A DNA stretch of 47,168 nucleotides from an uncultured Eubacteriales bacterium. Its GTDB lineage: Bacteria > Bacillota > Clostridia > Peptostreptococcales > Anaerovoracaceae. The DNA lies in the NCBI GenBank assembly GCA_902793875.1, contig CADBFL010000001.1, forward strand, positions 1-47,168. Reading direction: 5' to 3'. Positions 44,772 through 47,168 of this stretch are shown piece after piece. The position numbers and the translations under genes are program-made. The notes beneath the pieces were generated by a model, which saw only the letters and a list, made by a program, of their open reading frames with translations, was not told the origin of the DNA and did no database searches. Position 1 is the stretch's first letter, and the number at the start of each line of letters is the position of its first letter.

Positions 44772-45850
44772 ATGGCTCCAAAAGATAAAAGAGACGAGAT
44801 CCGCGAGACCGAAATCTCGGAAACCGGTCATACTTATGAGAACAGACAGGAGATATACTACAACGACAACGTCGGCGGAAGAGCCGTGTTCGTTGACTCC
44901 AAGGAGCAGTACGGACCGGACGAGCCGTACAATGATCAGGTCTATCTTCCTGAAAAGGACAAGGGCAAGGCGCCGGTGCTCGAAGTAAAGGGCCTCGGCA
45001 TAGACTTTGGCGGACTGACCGCGGTAGACAATTTCAACCTCACGCTCGGCAGGACCGAGATCGGCGGACTGATCGGACCTAACGGCGCCGGCAAGACCAC
45101 GATCTTCAACATGCTGACCAAGGTGTACGAGCCGACCAGGGGAGAGATCTTCTTTGACGGAAAGAGCACCAAGGGCATGACTACCGTGGACATCAACAAG
45201 GCCGGAATGGCGCGTACCTTCCAGAACATCAGGCTTTTCGACAAGCTGACTGTAGAGGAGAACATAAAGGTCGCCCTCCATCACACCACGGACTACGGTC
45301 TGATCAGCGGGATGTTCCACACGCCTAAGTACAGGCACGAGGAATTCCGCATCCGGAAGGAGGCGATGAAGTACCTCAAGATATTCGGCATGACGAAAAC
45401 TGCCGACTACAGGGCGGGGTCGCTGCCGTACGGAGCTCAGAGGAGGCTCGAGATCATGAGGGCTCTGGCTACAAAGCCTAAACTGCTGCTGCTCGACGAG
45501 CCTGCGGCGGGCATGAACCCGTCCGAGACATCCGAACTCATGGAGACCATCAAGGAGATCCGCGACAGGTTCCAGATCGCGATATTCCTGATCGAGCACG
45601 ACATGAACCTGGTCATGAACATCTGCGAGGGCATCGTGGTGCTCAATTACGGCCGCGTCATCGCCAAGGGCAGCGCGTCCGAGATCCAGAGCAATCCGAA
45701 GGTCATCGAGGCCTACCTCGGCAAGAGCAGAGGCAAGATGGAAGAGGAAGAAAAGAACGAGGACATCGAGGAAGCTCTCAGCAAGGGCAAGCTCGAATCC
45801 GCTGCTTCCGGCAAGCCTGACGCCGGGTCATCGGGGAAGGAGGTCGGATA

Positions 45851-45851
<1 letters not shown>
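44772..45851 (+). CDS. livG: Branched-chain amino acid ABC ATPase LivG with terminal extensions
   Basis: The 359-residue protein contains a LivG-type ATPase domain from about residue 69. It has Walker A GPNGAGKTT (102-110), LivG-typical AGMARTFQNIRLF, a signature reading LPYGAQRRLEIMRAL and Walker B LLLLDEPAAGMN. Ordinary LivG is about 255 residues. Here an N-terminal extension of about 68 polar residues (for example YENRQEIYYNDN) and an acidic C-terminal tail (EEEEKNEDIEEALSKGKLES) are added. AAAGGAGG precedes the start at the proper distance, supporting the long form. It energises LivHM together with LivF. The livF start overlaps its stop (TAATG). Confidence 0.93.
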
Positions 45852-46561
<710 letters not shown>

Positions 46562-46604
46562 ATACCGCGGCAAAGCAGCTGCGCGCGGTCATTGATGCAT
46601 CTTC

Positions 46605-46633
46605 AGCGGCTCCGGATCCTGTCCGGGGCCGCT
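46605..46633. terminator. Hairpin after livF
   Basis: AGCGGCTCCGGA (46605-46616) pairs with TCCGGGGCCGCT (46622-46633) as a 12-bp stem with one G-T pair and a five-base loop. Flanking ATGCA/TGCAT complementarity can extend it. There is no T-run, so it may be an mRNA end stabiliser or a rho-assisted terminator. Confidence 0.5.
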
Positions 46634-46733
46634 TGCATGTCTCATAAGAGTATACACTACGGAATGGAACGGAAAGACTCGAAAGAGCCGGAGGCTGCCA
46701 TTCCGGTCGGCTGTAGATGCATGGAGGAATAGA

Positions 46734-46985
46734 ATGAAAGATAAGAAACCTGAGAGCGCGGAAGAGACGAAGCTCCTGGAGCCGGATGATCTCGAATCGA
46801 TATCGGGCGGACTGCCGCCCATGGAAATGCTTACTGCAGAAGAACGCGAACGCTATTTTCATCTGAAGAACTGGTCGCTGGAAATCATGAAACATTCACC
46901 TATTCCGGCGGAAAGAATCTCTGCAGGGCAGCAATATTCGGATTATGTAAGGTTTCTGGAGAATAAGTACGGAAAAGCTAAATAA
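46734..46985 (+). CDS. Small protein with double-glycine leader-like motif
   Basis: The 83-residue protein has a polar, acidic N-terminus reaching LLEPDDLESISGG at residues 14-26. This matches the L-x-x-(D/E)-x-L-x-x-I-x-GG pattern cleaved by C39 peptidase/ABC exporters. After GG the remaining 57 residues are helical and charged, with no Cys, and end in KYGKAK. It could be a secreted peptide or bacteriocin-like precursor, but no exporter, immunity or modification gene is visible in the window. Alternatively the motif may be fortuitous. GGAGG lies six bases before the ATG. A strong terminator follows. Confidence 0.6.
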   Translation: MKDKKPESAEETKLLEPDDLESISGGLPPMEMLTAEERERYFHLKNWSLEIMKHSPIPAERISAGQQYSDYVRFLENKYGKAK

Positions 46986-47037
46986 AAACAGTCCGTGCAG
47001 GACATAGGGGCAGAAGCATGTACAGCAAATCTGTATC

Positions 47038-47069
47038 AGCCGGCAGACCGCGCTGCCGGCTGTTTTTTT
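47038..47069 (+). terminator. Intrinsic terminator after the small protein
   Basis: AGCCGGCAG (47038-47046) pairs with CTGCCGGCT (47053-47061) around a six-base loop, followed by G and seven T residues. This is a strong rho-independent terminator ending the small-protein transcript. Confidence 0.93.
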
Positions 47070-47129
47070 GTCCGCTTCCCGACGTCTGCAGATTCTTGAA
47101 TCGGTCGTTTATTCAGGGTTTTTTTATGT

Positions 47130-47164
47130 TATAATGTTCCCGTTGAATATAACGGCGTTGCCGT
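47130..47164 (+). promoter_or_regulatory. Candidate promoter and hairpin at the right edge
   Basis: TATAAT at 47130-47135 follows an AT-rich stretch; no good -35 is evident. The hairpin ACGGC-GTT-GCCGT (47152-47164) lies just before the last ATG (47166-47168). It is the same inner hairpin as at 19644-19656. Whatever gene follows lies outside the window. Confidence 0.5.
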
Positions 47165-47168
47165 AATG

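Overview
The window is a gene-dense stretch of a bacterial chromosome with moderately high GC. It most likely comes from an anaerobic member of Bacillota (class Clostridia). The reasons are the SecA with a C-terminal zinc tail, AddB-type rather than RecBCD-type recombination nuclease, class B sortase, RlmH, lipoprotein-type ABC binding proteins, strong AGGAGG-like ribosome sites and a bacterial V-type ATPase. A Family XIII/Anaerovoracaceae-type genome would fit, but that is a guess, because no marker gene here decides it.

Layout. (1) 1-1.8 kb: tRNA-Arg(CCG) and gpsA on the minus strand, then a YcxB-like membrane protein. (2) 1.8-5.6 kb: a methionine ABC transporter operon, metNIQ. It is preceded by a sigma-70-type promoter, a 21-codon leader ORF with nine Met codons and an intrinsic terminator. 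An Asp/Glu-racemase family gene follows. (3) 5.7-13.5 kb: a 2132-residue protein with 23 tandem MBG-like repeats and no signal peptide, abutting a CNNM/CBS transporter gene. (4) 13.5-18.6 kb: secA, a miniature LemA-like protein and a DUF2207 membrane protein. (5) 18.6-21.5 kb: an SGNH hydrolase and a HAD phosphatase separated by repeat-rich non-coding DNA, including ten units of exactly 63 bp. (6) 21.5-28.5 kb: prfB with its programmed frameshift, a lipoprotein, an addB without addA, a YycJ/WalJ-like metallo-hydrolase, rlmH and a 59-residue membrane protein. (7) 28.6-35.9 kb: a seven-gene V-type ATPase operon (E, DUF2764, A, B, D, I, K) whose K subunit carries the residues of Na+-binding rotors. 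(8) 35.9-36.8 kb: non-coding DNA built from three families of roughly 37-nt inverted or tandem modules. (9) 36.8-41 kb: a HaeIII-like restriction-endonuclease homologue on the minus strand with no methyltransferase nearby, then a phosphohexomutase, a class B sortase and a purine phosphoribosyltransferase-like gene. (10) 41-46.6 kb: a branched-chain amino acid ABC transporter operon, livJHMGF. It is preceded by a promoter, a 31-codon leader ORF rich in Val, Ile and Leu, and competing hairpins. (11) 46.7-47.2 kb: a small protein with a double-glycine leader-like motif and a strong terminator.

The most interesting signal is that both amino-acid ABC transporter operons carry what look like ribosome-mediated transcription attenuators. 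Each leader ORF is enriched in the codon(s) of the amino acid(s) its operon imports (Met for metNIQ; Val/Ile/Leu for livJHMGF). Both have the same promoter design: TTGACA, 17 bp, then a TGC-TAT-type -10. Gram-positive bacteria usually control such genes with S-box or T-box RNAs, and I saw neither here. The second interesting signal is the set of intergenic hairpin modules with fixed lengths (63-bp array, 37-nt units), which no gene explains. All family assignments come from reading the translated sequences and from memory; no database search was run.
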